Positions 8,385 to 17,470 of a stretch of DNA of 64,000 nt are shown piece by piece. Source of the DNA: Stenotrophomonas bentonitica (GTDB lineage Bacteria > Pseudomonadota > Gammaproteobacteria > Xanthomonadales > Xanthomonadaceae); contig NZ_PKQP01000009.1 in NCBI RefSeq assembly GCF_002887735.1, positions 124,001-188,000 of the forward strand. The letters are read 5' to 3'. The position numbers were made by a program, and so were the translations under genes. Below the pieces are notes generated by a model, which saw only the letters and a program-made list of their open reading frames with translations, made no database searches and was not told the DNA's origin. Positions within the stretch are counted from its first letter, which is position 1; every line of letters begins with the position of its first letter.

Positions 8385-10721
8385 TCACCGCGGCAGCAAG
8401 GTCATCTCATCCAGCACCCACATCGTCGGCCGGGTATCGCCAGTGAAGCGCACGCACAGGTTCTGCGTGCCCTTCAGCGACCGCGGCAATGCAGCCTCCA
8501 GGGTGATGAAGCCATCGGCGCCCGGGGCGGCCGGCAGCGTCACGCTGGCCAGCGGCTTGCCATCGCACTGCCCGCCGAGGATGTCCATCTCCCCGTGTGC
8601 GCTGCGCTTGGGCGCGAAGCGGCGGTTCGGCTCATCGTGGGCCAGCTGGAAGTAGTACGGAATCTGTCCGGCACGCACGCGCAGCTTGGCGATGCCGTCC
8701 ACGTCCGCATCCTTCCACAGCCAGCACGGGTTGAAGATGTCCACGTTGAAGATCGCCCGCTTGCCCTCGGCCGGGCCGTCGTCTTCCAGGCGCAGCAGCA
8801 GCTGGCCTTCGCCCGGGCACTGCGCGAGCTGCTCGTCGGTGCGCGACAGCAGCGAGGTAGCGGTGATGTCGAAGCGGCTGGCCGCCTTGGCCAGTGCCTG
8901 GCCATTGAAGAACGTGGCCGCCTGCAGCGCCACCGGCAGCGGCTGCTGCAGCGGGGCGGTGTAGCGCGGTGAGCGGGCGGTGACCGCGCTGCCGTCCACG
9001 CTGTAGTGGATGTCGTAGCCGAGGGGGCTGCGCAGGGCCAGCGTCGCGGTGCCGGCGCTACGGTCATCGCGGTTGTCCAGCTCCACCTGGAACGGGGTCT
9101 GTGCGTACGCAATGCCCATGGCCTGGTATCGCTGCAGCTGCGCCGGCAGGCGCGCCAGGAAATCGGCGTAGTCGCGTCGTTCGCGCGGCGACCAGCCGGT
9201 CTCGGCCACGGCGGCCAGGCGCGGGAACAGGTTGTGCTGCAGGCGGGCGTAGCTGCGGGTGTGCTCGGTGAACATGTTGGCCTGCAGGCCGAGGATGTGG
9301 TGCTGCTTGTCCTTGGCCAGTGCATCGGGCACCGGCTCGAAACCGTACACGCGCGCCAGCGGAATCGTCGCCGGGCGGCCCGGCGGCTCGTTCGGCGAGT
9401 TGGTCTGCAGGTAATCCATGTACATGTCCGTCACCGGCGACATCACCACGTCATGGCCCTCGCTGGCCGCCTTGAGGCCGCCTTCGGTGCCGCGCCAGGA
9501 CATCACCGTGGCCTCCGGCGGCAGGCCGCCCTCGAGGATCTCGTCCCAGCCGATCAGCCGCCTGTCGTGCTTTTCCAGGAAGATCTCCAGGCGTTTGATG
9601 ATGTGGCTCTGCATTTCCATCTCATCACCGGCGCCCAGCTCGCGCATGCGCGCCTGCACCCGCGCGGAGGCTTCCCACTGGTCCTTAACCGCTTCGTCGC
9701 CGCCCACGTGTACGTACTTGGCCGGGAACAGCGCGATGACCTCTTCCAGCACGTTCTCGAGAAACGCGAAGGTGCTGTCTTCGGTGTTGAACAGGTTCGG
9801 GAACACGCCCCATTCGCTCAACGGCCTGAGCGGCGTGTCGAGGGTGCCAAGCTCGGGATAGGCCGCGATCGCCGCGGTCGCGTGGCCCGGGACGTCGATC
9901 TCCGGAATGACCTGGATGTGGCGTGCAGCCGCATACGCGATCACCTCGCGGATCTGGTCCTGCGTATAGAAGCCGCAGTACGGGCGCTCGGCGCCGGTGA
10001 CCGGATCGCGGCCGCCATCGCCGGCCGGAATGCGGCAGCTGCCGACGCCGGTCAGTTTCGGGTAGCGCTTGATCTCCATGCGCCAGCCCTGGTCATCGGT
10101 GAGATGCCAATGGAAGGTGTTGAGCTTCTGCTCGGCCATCGCATCGAGGACCTGCTTGATCTCATCCAGGCTCTGGAAGTGGCGGGCCGAATCGAGCATC
10201 AGGCCGCGCCAGCTGAAACGGGGGGCATCGTCGATGCGCAGCGCCGGGAGTTGCCCCTGGCTGCCACCGGTGAGCAGCTGCGAGAGCGTGGCCGCACCGT
10301 AGAACAGTCCGGCTTCGGTTGCGGCCTGCACTGTTGCGCCGCGCGCGTCCGAACGCAGCTGGTAGCCCTCGGCGCCGGTCTTGAGCGTGGCGTCGAGTAC
10401 GAAGCGGATGCCGTCCTTGCCGCGTCCTTCGCTGACCGTCACCGCCGGGCCACCGCTGTTGCGCAGCAGGGTGGCGAACTGGGCAGCAACGCGGCCGGCG
10501 GCCTGGCCCTGCGCATGCACCGGGGTGGCCGCGCTCACCGTATAGCCGGCGCCGTCGAGGCGGTCGACCCTGGCCGGTGCGGGAATCAGCATCAGCGAGC
10601 CGGGCAGGGCCTGCGGGCCGTTCGGTGCCTGTGCGTCGGTGGCCTGGGCCAGCGGGGCGAGGGAAAGTGCCAGTGCGAAGGACAGCAGCGACAGCGAGGT
10701 ACGACGGGTGCGGGTGTGCAT
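8385..10721 (-). CDS. Secreted beta-N-acetylhexosaminidase (GH20)
   Basis: 778 residues. A signal peptide occupies about residues 1-28 (SLSLLSFALALSLAPLAQA). A GH20b-like domain is followed by the GH20 barrel: FHWHLTDDQGWR, HVGGDEAVKDQW with the catalytic Asp342-Glu343 pair, and MSWRGTEGG. About 150 C-terminal residues form an extra beta-rich domain. GH20 enzymes release terminal GlcNAc from chitooligosaccharides with substrate-assisted catalysis. The start is placed at the ATG that begins the signal peptide; an in-frame ATG 33 bases upstream has no clear ribosome site. The gene follows a TonB receptor and glucokinase on the same strand and supplies GlcNAc to the adjoining locus. Confidence 0.92.
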   Translation of the reverse strand: MHTRTRRTSLSLLSFALALSLAPLAQATDAQAPNGPQALPGSLMLIPAPARVDRLDGAGYTVSAATPVHAQGQAAGRVAAQFATLLRNSGGPAVTVSEGRGKDGIRFVLDATLKTGAEGYQLRSDARGATVQAATEAGLFYGAATLSQLLTGGSQGQLPALRIDDAPRFSWRGLMLDSARHFQSLDEIKQVLDAMAEQKLNTFHWHLTDDQGWRMEIKRYPKLTGVGSCRIPAGDGGRDPVTGAERPYCGFYTQDQIREVIAYAAARHIQVIPEIDVPGHATAAIAAYPELGTLDTPLRPLSEWGVFPNLFNTEDSTFAFLENVLEEVIALFPAKYVHVGGDEAVKDQWEASARVQARMRELGAGDEMEMQSHIIKRLEIFLEKHDRRLIGWDEILEGGLPPEATVMSWRGTEGGLKAASEGHDVVMSPVTDMYMDYLQTNSPNEPPGRPATIPLARVYGFEPVPDALAKDKQHHILGLQANMFTEHTRSYARLQHNLFPRLAAVAETGWSPRERRDYADFLARLPAQLQRYQAMGIAYAQTPFQVELDNRDDRSAGTATLALRSPLGYDIHYSVDGSAVTARSPRYTAPLQQPLPVALQAATFFNGQALAKAASRFDITATSLLSRTDEQLAQCPGEGQLLLRLEDDGPAEGKRAIFNVDIFNPCWLWKDADVDGIAKLRVRAGQIPYYFQLAHDEPNRRFAPKRSAHGEMDILGGQCDGKPLASVTLPAAPGADGFITLEAALPRSLKGTQNLCVRFTGDTRPTMWVLDEMTLLPR

Positions 10722-10758
10722 CGGGTCATTCCTTTGTAGCGAATCGGGTTCCACCTGC

Positions 10759-10788
10759 GAAACGGGCCCGGAAATCCGGGCCCGTTTC
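10759..10788 (-). terminator. Strong hairpin between TonB receptor and hexosaminidase
   Basis: A perfect 13-bp stem (GAAACGGGCCCGG) with loop AAAT lies after the receptor stop and before the hexosaminidase start. No T-run follows on the minus strand. It may therefore terminate weakly, or protect the 3' end of the receptor message while allowing read-through. Confidence 0.55.
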
Positions 10789-10814
10789 AGGTGTGCAGCG
10801 TGTTACCGCGGCGA

Positions 10815-13520
10815 TCAGTACTTGAAGCGGAAGTTCAGATAGTACTGGCGGCCGTTGGAGTAGAACGAGGTCGGAATCAGCGCGCTCTGGTAGTACTTGT
10901 AGGTCGGGTTGTTGAGGTTCAGGCCATCCAGGCTGATGCTCAGCCAGTCCGTCGCCTTGTAGCTGAGCGACGCCGACAGCGTGCCGAAGTCATCCTGGTA
11001 GTACGGGTTGGTACCGGACAGGCTGATCAGGAACGAAGAGCGGCGGGTGTAGCTGACGCGGGCGCCGAAGCGCTCGTTCTCGAAGTAGGCACCCACGTTG
11101 TAGGTGTTCTTCGACGTGCCCAGCAGGTTGTTGCTGCCATCGGCCCAGGTGTGGTCGGTCTTGCCGTTGGCGTAGGTGTAGTTGGCATTGACGCCGAAGT
11201 ACTCGCCGATCGGCTGCTCGTAAGCCACTTCCACGCCGGTGACCTGCCCGTCGGCATTGATCGGGGTGGAGATGTCGTAGGTTTCAAGCTGGTTGGTCAG
11301 TTCGCTGAACAGCTGGCGCTGGACCACGTCGAAGGCGATGTAGTCCTTCAGGCGCATATGGTACGCGCCCACCGACACCAGGCCGCGCGGCATGAAGTAC
11401 CACTCCAGGTTGGCGTCCAGGTTGCTGGACAGGGTCGGCTTCAGGTCGGGGTTGCCGCCACCGCCGGTCTTGTTCAGATCCGAACCCCACGAGGACGCAC
11501 CCAGTGCCGAGTAGTCCGGCAGCGTCTGGGTCTGCGATGCGGCCACGCGCAGCACGAGGTCGTCGTCCAGGTCGAACTTGATGTTGGCGCTCGGCAGCAC
11601 GCGGTCGTGCTTGTTCTCGAAGGCCTGGCGCTGCCACATGCCGAACAGGCTGCGCACGTCGGCGCGGGCCGGGTCGCTGACGGCCAGGTAGGTATCGATG
11701 TCCTGCTTGATGTTGACGTAGCGCAGGCCGAGGTTGCCGCTCCACCAGTCACCGGCGAAGTTGGCCTGCACGTAACCGGCGAAGTTCTTTTCCTTCACCT
11801 TCCACTCGGCGCCGTAGTTGTGGCGGCCGTCGGGACCGTCATTGCCGGCCAGCCAGGTCGAGTTGTTGATGATGGCGTTCTTCAGCGCATCCGGGGTGTA
11901 GTACCAGATGTTGCGCGGGAAGGTGCCGCCCACGCCGCTGGCGAAGTTGCCCGGGTACTGCCCGGTGGCGCTGCCGCGCAGCGCCGACCAGATGTCGCCC
12001 GGGGAGGCGCCTTCCGGCGACAGGGCCTCACGTTCGTGGTCGGCGAAACGCAGGCCGAAGTCGATCGAGCTCAGCGCGCCGCCGTCGCTGAAGTACTGAT
12101 TGAAATCCACCGACGCCCAGTCTTCCTTGTCTTCGGCCTTGACCAGCTGGTTGCCCCAGGTGCCGAAGCTGGTGACGCCTGCTTCGCTCAGGTCGCCGCC
12201 GATGTTCCAGTCGACCGGGGAGCCGGCGCCGTGGCTGGCGTAGGACGCGCCGCCACCCTGGCCGACGGTGACTTCGGCGATGAACTGGCGCGGGGTTTCG
12301 CCGGTGCCCTTGGTGGTGCCGGCCTGGAACTTTGCGTTCAGGTTGTCGTTGATCTGCCAGTCCGCGTCGAAGGTGACGTAGCTGCTCTTGGCGGTGGCCT
12401 CGCGGTAGATCATGTCGTACACGCCGTAGTTCGTACCGGGAACGCCGGTGTACGTCGCGTTGGTGATCACGCCATCGACCACGGTGTAACCCGGATCGGG
12501 GGCCTGGCTCCGGCCGAAGCCGCTGCCGAACATCATGAAGTTGCGGTTGTAGTTGTTCGCTTCCAGTTCGGAGGTGAAGCCGCTCAGGCCCAGGGTCAGC
12601 GTGTCGATCGGCTTCCACTGCAGGGTGACCATGCCACCCTTGCGCTTGCGGGTCTGCTCGAACAGGGTCGAACCCAGCAGGCCGGGAATGGACAGGCCTT
12701 CCAGGTCCGGGCGCGGCGCCTGCAGGAACTGGCCCGGATTGGCCGGGTCGGGGATGCCGGCCACGACCGGATCGGTTGCCTTGAGTGCGAAGAAGCCGCC
12801 GGGGATTTCCTGCGCTTCACGGCGCAGTTCGCGCTCCTGGTAGAAGCCCTGCACCAGCACACCGAACGTGTTGGCGTCATTCTTGTAGTTGAACAGCGCC
12901 GAGTACTGCGGATCGGTCGAGTCGGCCTGGTCCGAACGCACGGCGCCCACCGATGCCTCGGCCGTGAACTGCTTGGCGAACTGCAGCGGGGTACGGGTAA
13001 TGATGTTGACGGTGCCGGTGGTACCGCCGTCCTGCAGCTTGGCCTGCGAGGACTTGTTTACTTCCACCGAGCTGACCAGCTCGGACGGCAGCAACGAATA
13101 GCTCACGCTGCGGCCGACGTTGTTGCCCTGGCTGAGCACGAACCAGTCGGCCGAGCCGACGCTGTGGCCGTTGATGAGGGTCTGGGTCAGGCTCGGGCTG
13201 GTGCCGCGCAGGCTGACACGGTCGGCTTCATCGAAGCCGCCTTCGTCGGCGCTGGACGAGCTGATGTTCACACCGGGCAGGCGCTGCAGGGTGTCGGCGA
13301 CGTTGTGTGCGGGCAGCTTGCCCACGTCTTCGGCGGTGACCACTTCCAGGCGCGCATTGGCATCGCGCTTGGTATCCAGCGACTTTTCCATCGAGCCACG
13401 GATGCCGGTGACCTGCACGGTGTCCAGATCGGTGGCGGTGGGGGCGGCTTGCTGCGCGTGGGCGCTGAAGGCCAGGCAGCTGACGATGGCTGCGGAAAGC
13501 AGGGTCTTGCGGGTGTTCAT
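10815..13520 (-). CDS. TonB-dependent receptor of the GlcNAc/chitin locus
   Basis: 901 residues. Signal peptide to about residue 23 (SCLAFSAHAQQ), then a plug beginning VQVTGIRGSMEKSL with DVGKLPAHNVADTLQRLPGVNIS, and a 22-strand barrel ending in the aromatic C-terminus FRFKY. This plug class is common in xanthomonad receptors for oligosaccharides. Its place between glucokinase and a GH20 enzyme makes chitooligosaccharide or GlcNAc the likely ligand, an inference. The start at 13520 is supported by GGAGAG just upstream; an ATG 18 bases earlier lacks it. It probably belongs to a leftward operon with glucokinase. Confidence 0.88.
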   Translation of the reverse strand: MNTRKTLLSAAIVSCLAFSAHAQQAAPTATDLDTVQVTGIRGSMEKSLDTKRDANARLEVVTAEDVGKLPAHNVADTLQRLPGVNISSSSADEGGFDEADRVSLRGTSPSLTQTLINGHSVGSADWFVLSQGNNVGRSVSYSLLPSELVSSVEVNKSSQAKLQDGGTTGTVNIITRTPLQFAKQFTAEASVGAVRSDQADSTDPQYSALFNYKNDANTFGVLVQGFYQERELRREAQEIPGGFFALKATDPVVAGIPDPANPGQFLQAPRPDLEGLSIPGLLGSTLFEQTRKRKGGMVTLQWKPIDTLTLGLSGFTSELEANNYNRNFMMFGSGFGRSQAPDPGYTVVDGVITNATYTGVPGTNYGVYDMIYREATAKSSYVTFDADWQINDNLNAKFQAGTTKGTGETPRQFIAEVTVGQGGGASYASHGAGSPVDWNIGGDLSEAGVTSFGTWGNQLVKAEDKEDWASVDFNQYFSDGGALSSIDFGLRFADHEREALSPEGASPGDIWSALRGSATGQYPGNFASGVGGTFPRNIWYYTPDALKNAIINNSTWLAGNDGPDGRHNYGAEWKVKEKNFAGYVQANFAGDWWSGNLGLRYVNIKQDIDTYLAVSDPARADVRSLFGMWQRQAFENKHDRVLPSANIKFDLDDDLVLRVAASQTQTLPDYSALGASSWGSDLNKTGGGGNPDLKPTLSSNLDANLEWYFMPRGLVSVGAYHMRLKDYIAFDVVQRQLFSELTNQLETYDISTPINADGQVTGVEVAYEQPIGEYFGVNANYTYANGKTDHTWADGSNNLLGTSKNTYNVGAYFENERFGARVSYTRRSSFLISLSGTNPYYQDDFGTLSASLSYKATDWLSISLDGLNLNNPTYKYYQSALIPTSFYSNGRQYYLNFRFKY

Positions 13521-13675
13521 GATGTCTCTCCTCATCACTCGATGGTCGCCGGCGACGGCGTCGGTTTGCTTGCGTCTGGTACGACTGTGCCGCGCGCCTG
13601 TTGTCCGGGTGCGCCTTGGGTGCTACGTACTGCGTGGTGCGGTGTCCGCAGCGCCGATTCCGGCGCCGTGGCAGG

Positions 13676-14695
13676 TCAGGTTTCCGAGCGGCCGAGGTAC
13701 CAGCTGGCGGCGCCGATGACGCCCAGCTGCCCGTGCTCGACCACTTTCACGGGAATACGTTCCAGTGCCTCGCGCATCGGCCCCTTGTTGAGGTACCGCT
13801 CGACGAAGGTGCTGTTCAACAGGAAGTCGCGGATCTGCGGCAGGATGCCGCCGGCCAGGTAGACACCGCCGGTGACGCCGTACTGCAGCGCCATGTCGCC
13901 GATCGTGCTGCCGAGCAGGCCGCAGAACACATCCAGGCTCTGCCGTGCGAGCGGATCCTGGTCGGCCATCGCAGCAGCGGTGATCGCATCCGGGGTGGTC
14001 AGCGCGGGGGTCTGGCCGTTCAATGCGCACAGCGCGCGGTACAGGTTCATCAGGCCGGGGCCGGACAGCGCCTGCTCGACCGAGACGTGCGAGCGATCGC
14101 GCAGCATCTGCCGCACGATCGCCATCTCCAGTTCGGTGGTGGTGGCCAGGGTCGGCTGGCCGGCTTCGGTCGCCAGGACCACGGCGCCGTGGGCGGTCGG
14201 GATCCACACGGCCGCGCCGAGGCCGGTACCGGGGCCGACCACCAGGGTCGGGCCGCGCGGTGCGGTGGCCGGGCCGGTCAGCTGCAGCACGCCGCTGGCA
14301 TCGACCTGCGCGGCGGCGTAGGCCACGGCCTCGAAGTCGTTGACGATATAGACCTGGTCCAGGCCGACATCACGTTCGATCTGACGTGCCGACAGTGGCC
14401 AGGGCAGGTTGGCGGTGATCACCGTGCCGTCTTCGCGGGCATAGCCGGCGGTGGCGACCACGCAATGGGACGGACGCGGGCCATCGGCCAGGAAGTCGGA
14501 CAGGATCGCGCTGAGGCCGGCGTAATCGGCATTGCGGAATTTGCGGTAGTCCAGCAGCTGGACCGGATGGGCCGGATCGGCACTGGCCTGGACCCGGCCA
14601 ACCCGCACATGCGTGCCGCCCACGTCGGCGGCCAGGAACGGTGGCATCGCGGCGGGCAGGGCATGGGCCGGAACAGCGTGGGCGGCGTTGGTCAC
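13676..14695 (-). CDS. glk: Glucokinase (ROK-independent Glk family), GlcNAc locus
   Basis: 339 residues from the GTG at 14695, which has GGAG five bases upstream; an ATG at 14647 is the alternative. Motifs are LAADVGGTHVRVG (phosphate loop), VNDFEAVAYA (catalytic Asp region), VGPGTGLGAAVW and GGVYLAGGI. The family phosphorylates glucose with ATP. No BadF/NagK-type GlcNAc kinase is present in the locus, so this enzyme could supply GlcNAc-6-phosphate to NagA; that is inferred from context. An operator-like site and a TTGACA box lie about 70 bases upstream. Confidence 0.83.
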   Translation of the reverse strand: MTNAAHAVPAHALPAAMPPFLAADVGGTHVRVGRVQASADPAHPVQLLDYRKFRNADYAGLSAILSDFLADGPRPSHCVVATAGYAREDGTVITANLPWPLSARQIERDVGLDQVYIVNDFEAVAYAAAQVDASGVLQLTGPATAPRGPTLVVGPGTGLGAAVWIPTAHGAVVLATEAGQPTLATTTELEMAIVRQMLRDRSHVSVEQALSGPGLMNLYRALCALNGQTPALTTPDAITAAAMADQDPLARQSLDVFCGLLGSTIGDMALQYGVTGGVYLAGGILPQIRDFLLNSTFVERYLNKGPMREALERIPVKVVEHGQLGVIGAASWYLGRSET

Positions 14696-14761
14696 ACGGA
14701 CTCCATCGGTTGGGCGTGGCCAGGGCTGACCCGGCGATTGAGGCGGAGTCTGTAATCGTTC

Positions 14762-14775
14762 TGACAACGATGTCA
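14762..14775. promoter_or_regulatory. Candidate NagR (LacI) operator before glk
   Basis: TGACAACGATGTCA, an inverted repeat with TGACA/TGTCA arms. It overlaps a TTGACA-like box read on the minus strand (14776-14771) that would serve glk. The same TGACAACG-TGT core recurs before the MFS gene. The assignment to the neighbouring LacI protein is inferred. Confidence 0.6.
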
Positions 14776-14824
14776 ACGATAACCTCACACTTTCGATGCT
14801 GCGCCGCAACGCGGGTTTGCGCGG

Positions 14825-14836
14825 GAAAACGTTTTC
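14825..14836. promoter_or_regulatory. Perfect palindrome GAAAACGTTTTC
   Basis: A 12-bp perfect palindrome midway between the two operator-like sites of the divergent GlcNAc promoter region. The central CG and A/T-rich arms are typical of LacI-family operators. It differs from the flanking pair, so it may be bound by a second regulator. Confidence 0.45.
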
Positions 14837-14963
14837 ATCACGCTGCCGTCATGTTTTCGCAAACTGCCGTGAATAGGGCCTCGGCTCCGGTAACGGCCAG
14901 CGCTGCCGCCAGATTGCGCAGGTGCAGCAGAAGAAAATGCGCGGTCCCGGCGTGAACCAGTTG

Positions 14964-14993
14964 TTGACAAACCCGGCGGCGGCAACGAATAAA
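14964..14993 (+). promoter_or_regulatory. Predicted promoter of the GlcNAc permease operon
   Basis: TTGACA at 14964-14969 and AATAAA at 14988-14993, spaced 18 bases. The predicted transcription start falls inside the operator-like site 14996-15009, a classic position for repression. Confidence 0.5.
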
Positions 14994-14995
14994 TG

Positions 14996-15009
14996 TGACA
15001 ACGTTGTTC
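14996..15009. promoter_or_regulatory. Candidate NagR (LacI) operator before nagP
   Basis: TGACAACGTTGTTC contains the 10-bp palindrome ACAACGTTGT. It shares TGACAACG and TGT with the site before glk and lies just downstream of a predicted -10 box, 53 bases before the permease start. Confidence 0.62.
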
Positions 15010-15061
15010 CCAGCCACTCTTCCGACGCCGCTCCGGTGCCGTCGATGCAGGAGCCTCCTTG

Positions 15062-16354
15062 ATGTCTGCCGTGCCTGCTGCCTCCGCGCGTTCGAGCGTG
15101 CTTACCTCGATCCTGATCATCGGCGTGCTGTTCTTCCTGATCGGCTTTTTCACCTGGCTCAACGGGCCGTTGATCACCTTCGTCAAGCTGGCCTTCGAGC
15201 TGGACGAGGTCGGCGCCTTCTTGGTGCTGATGGTCTTCTACCTGTCGTACTTCTTCCTGGCGCTGCCGGCCTCGTGGATCCTCAAGCGCACCGGCATGAA
15301 GAAGGGCCTGAGCCTGAGCCTGCTGGTGATGGCGGCCGGCGCGGTGGTGTTCGCCCACTTCGCGCAGCAGCGCTGGTATCCAGGCGCACTCAGCGGCCTG
15401 TTCGTCATCGGCAGTGGCCTGGCCCTGCTGCAGACGGCGGTCAATCCGTACATCAGCATCCTTGGCCCGATCGAGACCGCGGCCCGGCGCATCGCGCTGA
15501 TGGGTATCTGCAACAAGATCGCCGGCATGCTCGCGCCGGTGCTGATCGGTACGCTGGTGCTGCACGGCATCGGCGATCTGGATGCCCAGGTGAAGGTCGC
15601 CGACGCAGCGGCCAAGACCGTCCTGCTCAACGACTTCGCCGCCAAGATCCAGCTGCCGTACATGGCCATGGCCGGGCTGCTGGTGGTGCTGGCGGTGGGC
15701 GTGCTGTTCTCGCCGCTGCCCGAGTTGAAGACCTCCGAAGCCAACGCCACGCCGGCCCGCGCGCCGGGGGTGGCCGAGCGCACCAGCATCTTCCAGTTCC
15801 CGCACCTGTGGCTGGGCGTGCTGTGCCTGTTCGTCTATGTCGGCGTGGAAGTGATGGCCGGCGATGCGATCGGCACTTACGGCCATGGCTTCGACCTGCC
15901 GCTGGACCAGACCAAGATGTTCACCTCGATCACCCTGGGCGCGATGCTCATCGGTTATCTGGCCGGCCTGGCCTTGATCCCGCACCTGGTTTCGCAGTCG
16001 CGCTACCTGAGCATTTCCGCCGTACTCGGCGTGGTGTTCTGCATCGGCGCGCTGTTCACCCACGGCTACGTGTCGGTGGGCTTCGTGGCGGCCCTGGGCT
16101 TTGCCAACGCGATGATGTGGCCGGCGATCTTCCCGCTGGCGATCCGCGGCCTGGGCCGCTTCACCGAGACCGGCTCGGCCCTGCTGGTGATGGCCATCGC
16201 CGGTGGCGCGATCATTCCCCAGCTGTTTGCCGTGCTCAAGCAGCACTTCGATTTCCAGTGGGTGTTCGCCGGCCTGATGGTGCCCTGCTACCTGTACATC
16301 CTGTTCTATTCGGTGCGCGGCCACCGCGTCGGGTTGTCCCGCGACGGGCAGTGA
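15062..16354 (+). CDS. nagP: GlcNAc MFS permease (FGP-type sugar:H+ symporter)
   Basis: 430 residues, 12 predicted membrane helices. The N-terminal pattern FFLIGFFTWLNGPLI, the AVNPYISILGP segment and the NKIAGMLAP helix are those of the fucose/glucose/galactose permease family, which includes the bacterial NagP N-acetylglucosamine transporters. It lies first in a rightward run with a LacI regulator, SIS deaminase and NagA, giving the substrate by context. The ATG at 15062 has an AGGAG site seven bases upstream. A predicted promoter and operator precede it. Confidence 0.88.
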   Translation: MSAVPAASARSSVLTSILIIGVLFFLIGFFTWLNGPLITFVKLAFELDEVGAFLVLMVFYLSYFFLALPASWILKRTGMKKGLSLSLLVMAAGAVVFAHFAQQRWYPGALSGLFVIGSGLALLQTAVNPYISILGPIETAARRIALMGICNKIAGMLAPVLIGTLVLHGIGDLDAQVKVADAAAKTVLLNDFAAKIQLPYMAMAGLLVVLAVGVLFSPLPELKTSEANATPARAPGVAERTSIFQFPHLWLGVLCLFVYVGVEVMAGDAIGTYGHGFDLPLDQTKMFTSITLGAMLIGYLAGLALIPHLVSQSRYLSISAVLGVVFCIGALFTHGYVSVGFVAALGFANAMMWPAIFPLAIRGLGRFTETGSALLVMAIAGGAIIPQLFAVLKQHFDFQWVFAGLMVPCYLYILFYSVRGHRVGLSRDGQ

Positions 16355-16396
16355 TCGGCGATCATGGACGCTCAACCGGTCAGCCAGGAAAAGACG

Positions 16397-17464
16397 ATGC
16401 GTAGAGCGACCATCAAGGATGTCGCCGAACGGGCCAAGGTATCGCTGAAGACGGTCTCGCGGGTCATCAACAACGAGCCCTCGGTGATGCAGGCCACCCG
16501 TGCACGGGTGCTGCGTGCGATCGCCGAGCTGGACTACGAGCCCGATCCGGCCGCGCGCAACCTGCGCACCGGCACCACGCTGGTGGTCGGGCTGGTCTAC
16601 GACAACCCCAACCCGTACCACATCATCGGCGTGCAGAACGGCGTGCTCGCCGCGTGCCGTGAAACCGGGTTCGGGCTGCAGATCCACCCCTGCGACTCCA
16701 GCTCGCCGATGCTGGCCGAAGAGCTGGCCGACTGGGTGCAGCGCTCGCGCCTTGCCGGGCTGGTGCTGACCGCGCCGATGTCCGAGCGCAAGGATCTGGT
16801 GGCTGCGCTCACCGCGCGCGGAATCAAGCTGGTGCGCATCATCGCCGCCACCGCCGATCCCGAAGATGGTGCCTGCGTGTTCGTTGACGACCGCGAGGCC
16901 GCCTATGAAATCACCGAGCACCTGATCCAGCTCGGTCACCAGCGCATCGGTTTCCTCTGGGGCGGCACTTCGCACCGCTCCAGTGGCGAGCGCTATGCCG
17001 GCTATGAAGCGGCGCTGCGCGATTACGGCATGACCATCGACAAGCACCTGGTGGTGCAGGGCGATTACACCTTCGATGACGGCTTCCGTGGGGCGCGCCG
17101 CCTGCTGGCGCTGCGCGAACCGCCCACCGCCATCTTCGGCTCCAACGATGAAATCGCCGCCGGCGTGCTGGCCGCCGCCAAGTCCACCGGCATGAACGTG
17201 CCCTACGACCTGTCCATCGCCGGCTTCGAGGACAGTCCGTTCTCGCGCCAGTCCTGGCCGCCGCTGACCACCGCCAAGCAGGCCACCGAAGACATCGCCC
17301 GGCATGCCGCGCGCCTGCTGATCGCGCAGTTGCGCAGCGATGCCTACGACGACGCGCCACTGCAGCTGCAGAACCAGGGCTTCGTGCCGCAGCTGGTGGT
17401 GCGCGGCTCCACCGCGCCGATGCGCCCGCAGGGTGCACGGCTTCCCTCTCCTGAAACGACCTGA
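16397..17464 (+). CDS. nagR: LacI-family regulator of GlcNAc catabolism
   Basis: 355 residues. The N-terminal helix-turn-helix reads TIKDVAERAKVSLKTVSRVIN with the hinge helix DPAARNLRTG, followed by a periplasmic-binding-protein-like sensor domain (VGLVYDNPNPYH, IGFLWGGTSHRS, AIFGSNDEIAAGVL). It sits directly after the permease and before the deaminase, as NagR does in xanthomonads. It probably binds the TGACAACG-type sites in the divergent promoter region. The start with AGGAAA upstream is preferred; an in-frame ATG at 16364 would add 11 residues. Confidence 0.85.
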   Translation: MRRATIKDVAERAKVSLKTVSRVINNEPSVMQATRARVLRAIAELDYEPDPAARNLRTGTTLVVGLVYDNPNPYHIIGVQNGVLAACRETGFGLQIHPCDSSSPMLAEELADWVQRSRLAGLVLTAPMSERKDLVAALTARGIKLVRIIAATADPEDGACVFVDDREAAYEITEHLIQLGHQRIGFLWGGTSHRSSGERYAGYEAALRDYGMTIDKHLVVQGDYTFDDGFRGARRLLALREPPTAIFGSNDEIAAGVLAAAKSTGMNVPYDLSIAGFEDSPFSRQSWPPLTTAKQATEDIARHAARLLIAQLRSDAYDDAPLQLQNQGFVPQLVVRGSTAPMRPQGARLPSPETT

Positions 17465-17470
17465 GTCCCC

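Noticed and set aside
10791-13862. A 1,023-codon plus-strand frame opposite the chitin-locus receptor
   Set aside because: No recognisable domain and biased composition; the antisense receptor is real.
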